Source: Sitta carolinensis
Lineage: Eukaryota; Chordata; Aves; Passeriformes; Sittidae
Reading direction: 5' to 3'
Length of the DNA stretch: 64,000 nt
NCBI GenBank assembly: GCA_032173965.1
Contig: CM063287.1
Coordinates: 5,895,859 to 5,959,858 of the forward strand
Shown here: positions 63,023 to 64,000 of the stretch, piece after piece
How the letters are laid out: every line of letters starts with the position of its first letter
Position numbering within the stretch: position 1 is the first letter of the stretch
Position numbers and translations under genes: made by a program
The notes under the pieces: generated by a model
Seen by the model: only the letters and a program-made list of their open reading frames with translations
Told to the model about the DNA's origin: nothing
The model's database searches: none

Positions 63023-63085
63023 CTGCAAGTGCTCCAAAATACTCCACTGAGTCTTCCGAAGTTTTCATAACCAAGGTGATTCAGC
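63023..63085 (-). CDS. upstream exon of COA1/TIM21-like gene (tentative)
   Basis: Acceptor AAAACCAG and donor GTGCTG bound 63 bases, phase 2 to 2, about 20 codons (LNHLGYENFGRLSGVFWSTC). Another frame over the same DNA is also open (starting MKTSEDSVEYFGALAG), so the choice of frame rests only on phase agreement with the next exon. The lowest-confidence exon of the four. Confidence 0.25.
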
Positions 63086-64000
63086 CTGGTTTTATTACTC
63101 GTTGCAGAGATTCTGGCATTCAGGAGTAAATGAAACTTATTAATTTAAGAAAAGGAATGAATTTTCAGAAGTTGCCTTTTACAAAGCAAAGGTTTTGTAA
63201 CACAAAACAAGCCCACAGAAACATCCTCCTATTGACAGAGAGCCTATAAAAAATGTTCAATCACAAACATGTTTCCATTCACTTGTAGTTAAGCATCACC
63301 AAGCACAGTAATTAGGCATAGGCAAATTCAGGATGAAAAGCAGATGGAAATTCCTAGCAGAGTCTTGCTTTTTACATCAACATCAGATGGACATATAGCT
63401 CCCCAGCTGCCAGCTCTCATGACAAGAAATTGCTTATACTTGTGCCCTGTGGTACAAGAAGTGAGAAAAAAACACAGGCATGTGTGGAGGACTTGCACAC
63501 AGTATTTGGGTTTGACCCTCCTAGTAACAAATGGGTAATTTGTGAAAGCAACAGGACATTACTACTGCATGACTCTTAATAAAAAGCTCTGCATTACCGT
63601 ACATGAGTGCATTAACATAGTAATTAATCATCCCCTCCTGGCTCCTTTATAACATTCTTTGCAGATACTCTATCCAGGGAACAGCATTCCCTCTAGGTAA
63701 TGTTCTTCTGGTTTACATATAGAGATACAGACCTTCAGAAAAAAATTCTGTGCATGACTATGTACTAGGAAAAGAAAAACATAAATTCTAGGCTGTCAGG
63801 GAAACTTGTTTTTAAAACAAAAAGATAACTCTGCCATTTCTCAGGCAGTATCCAATTAAAATGAGATACAGGTACGAGAGGATAGCTGCTTTGGTGTATC
63901 AGCAGCAGGAGAGACAGAATTCTGAGTTACTTAGGGAGAAATGCTGCTTCTTTTTCGCTCACAGTTTGTCAACACAATCTAGCTCAGTATCTCTCCCTGC
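63086..64000. other. right flank, no gene seen
   Basis: AT-rich DNA with short chance frames. The first exon(s) of the COA1/TIM21-like gene would be expected here or beyond the window edge; none was convincing. Confidence 0.4.

Larger units (their letters stand above)
61198..63085 (-). other. span of COA1/TIM21-like partial gene
   Basis: Four exons at 63.0, 62.4, 61.5 and 61.2 kb join in one frame (134 residues, 5' end missing). Human COA1, as I remember it, is a single-pass inner mitochondrial membrane protein with a short pattern of QL, P, several residues, LGPP, then two strands and a small basic loop. The peptide here shows QLSEPQRLL then VIGPPVSVRV, LDMFNLTLYITILGRKG and HVLVS in the same order. 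That resemblance is an unaided impression. No transmembrane segment is seen because the upstream exon was not found. If the fold call is wrong, the exons may still be real. Confidence 0.35.

Overview
The window looks like a nuclear chromosome segment of a bird, probably a songbird. It has long introns, degenerate CR1 LINE 3' ends in both orientations, and two LTR copies whose sequence resembles avian endogenous retroviruses. There are no bacterial-style genes. Protein-coding sequence is a small part of the window, sits almost entirely on the minus strand, and is split into short exons. All exon calls were made by eye from splice sites, phase continuity and codon-like translation. Gene names come from recognition only; no search was run.

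Right edge (about 61.2-63.1 kb): four phase-compatible minus-strand exons give the 3' part of a small protein. Its core pattern (a GPP motif, then a hydrophobic strand pair) loosely recalls the COA1/TIM21 mitochondrial assembly-factor fold. Next is a CpG-rich, minisatellite-containing promoter (about 60.5-61.0 kb) and the start codon of a gene I take to be CABCOCO1 (C10orf107 in human, a cilia-associated protein). Its coding exons lie at 60.5, 53.6, 50.6, 47.4 and 43.5 kb.

Middle and left (37.9-8.5 kb): a further 15 minus-strand exons join in a single open frame that ends at 8503, with a candidate poly(A) signal at 8240. From an internal ATG with good Kozak context this part encodes about 449 residues: a helical N-terminal half, a predicted strand-rich middle and an acidic tail. 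I do not recognise it. The frame also joins perfectly to CABCOCO1 exon 5 (a 637-residue total), so this is either a second gene or a long avian extension of CABCOCO1. In human, ARID5B follows CABCOCO1 and I know of no such gene between them. This is the main candidate for something undescribed.

Far left: one isolated coding-like terminal exon (1492-1705, minus). The rest is intron or intergenic DNA holding a 1.3-kb solo LTR (10.65-11.96 kb), a G-depleted AT-rich tract (9.3-9.9 kb), a perfect 104-bp-period tandem duplication (20.66 kb), CR1 relics and homopolymer or microsatellite runs. I saw no tRNA, rRNA, CRISPR or intact transposon.
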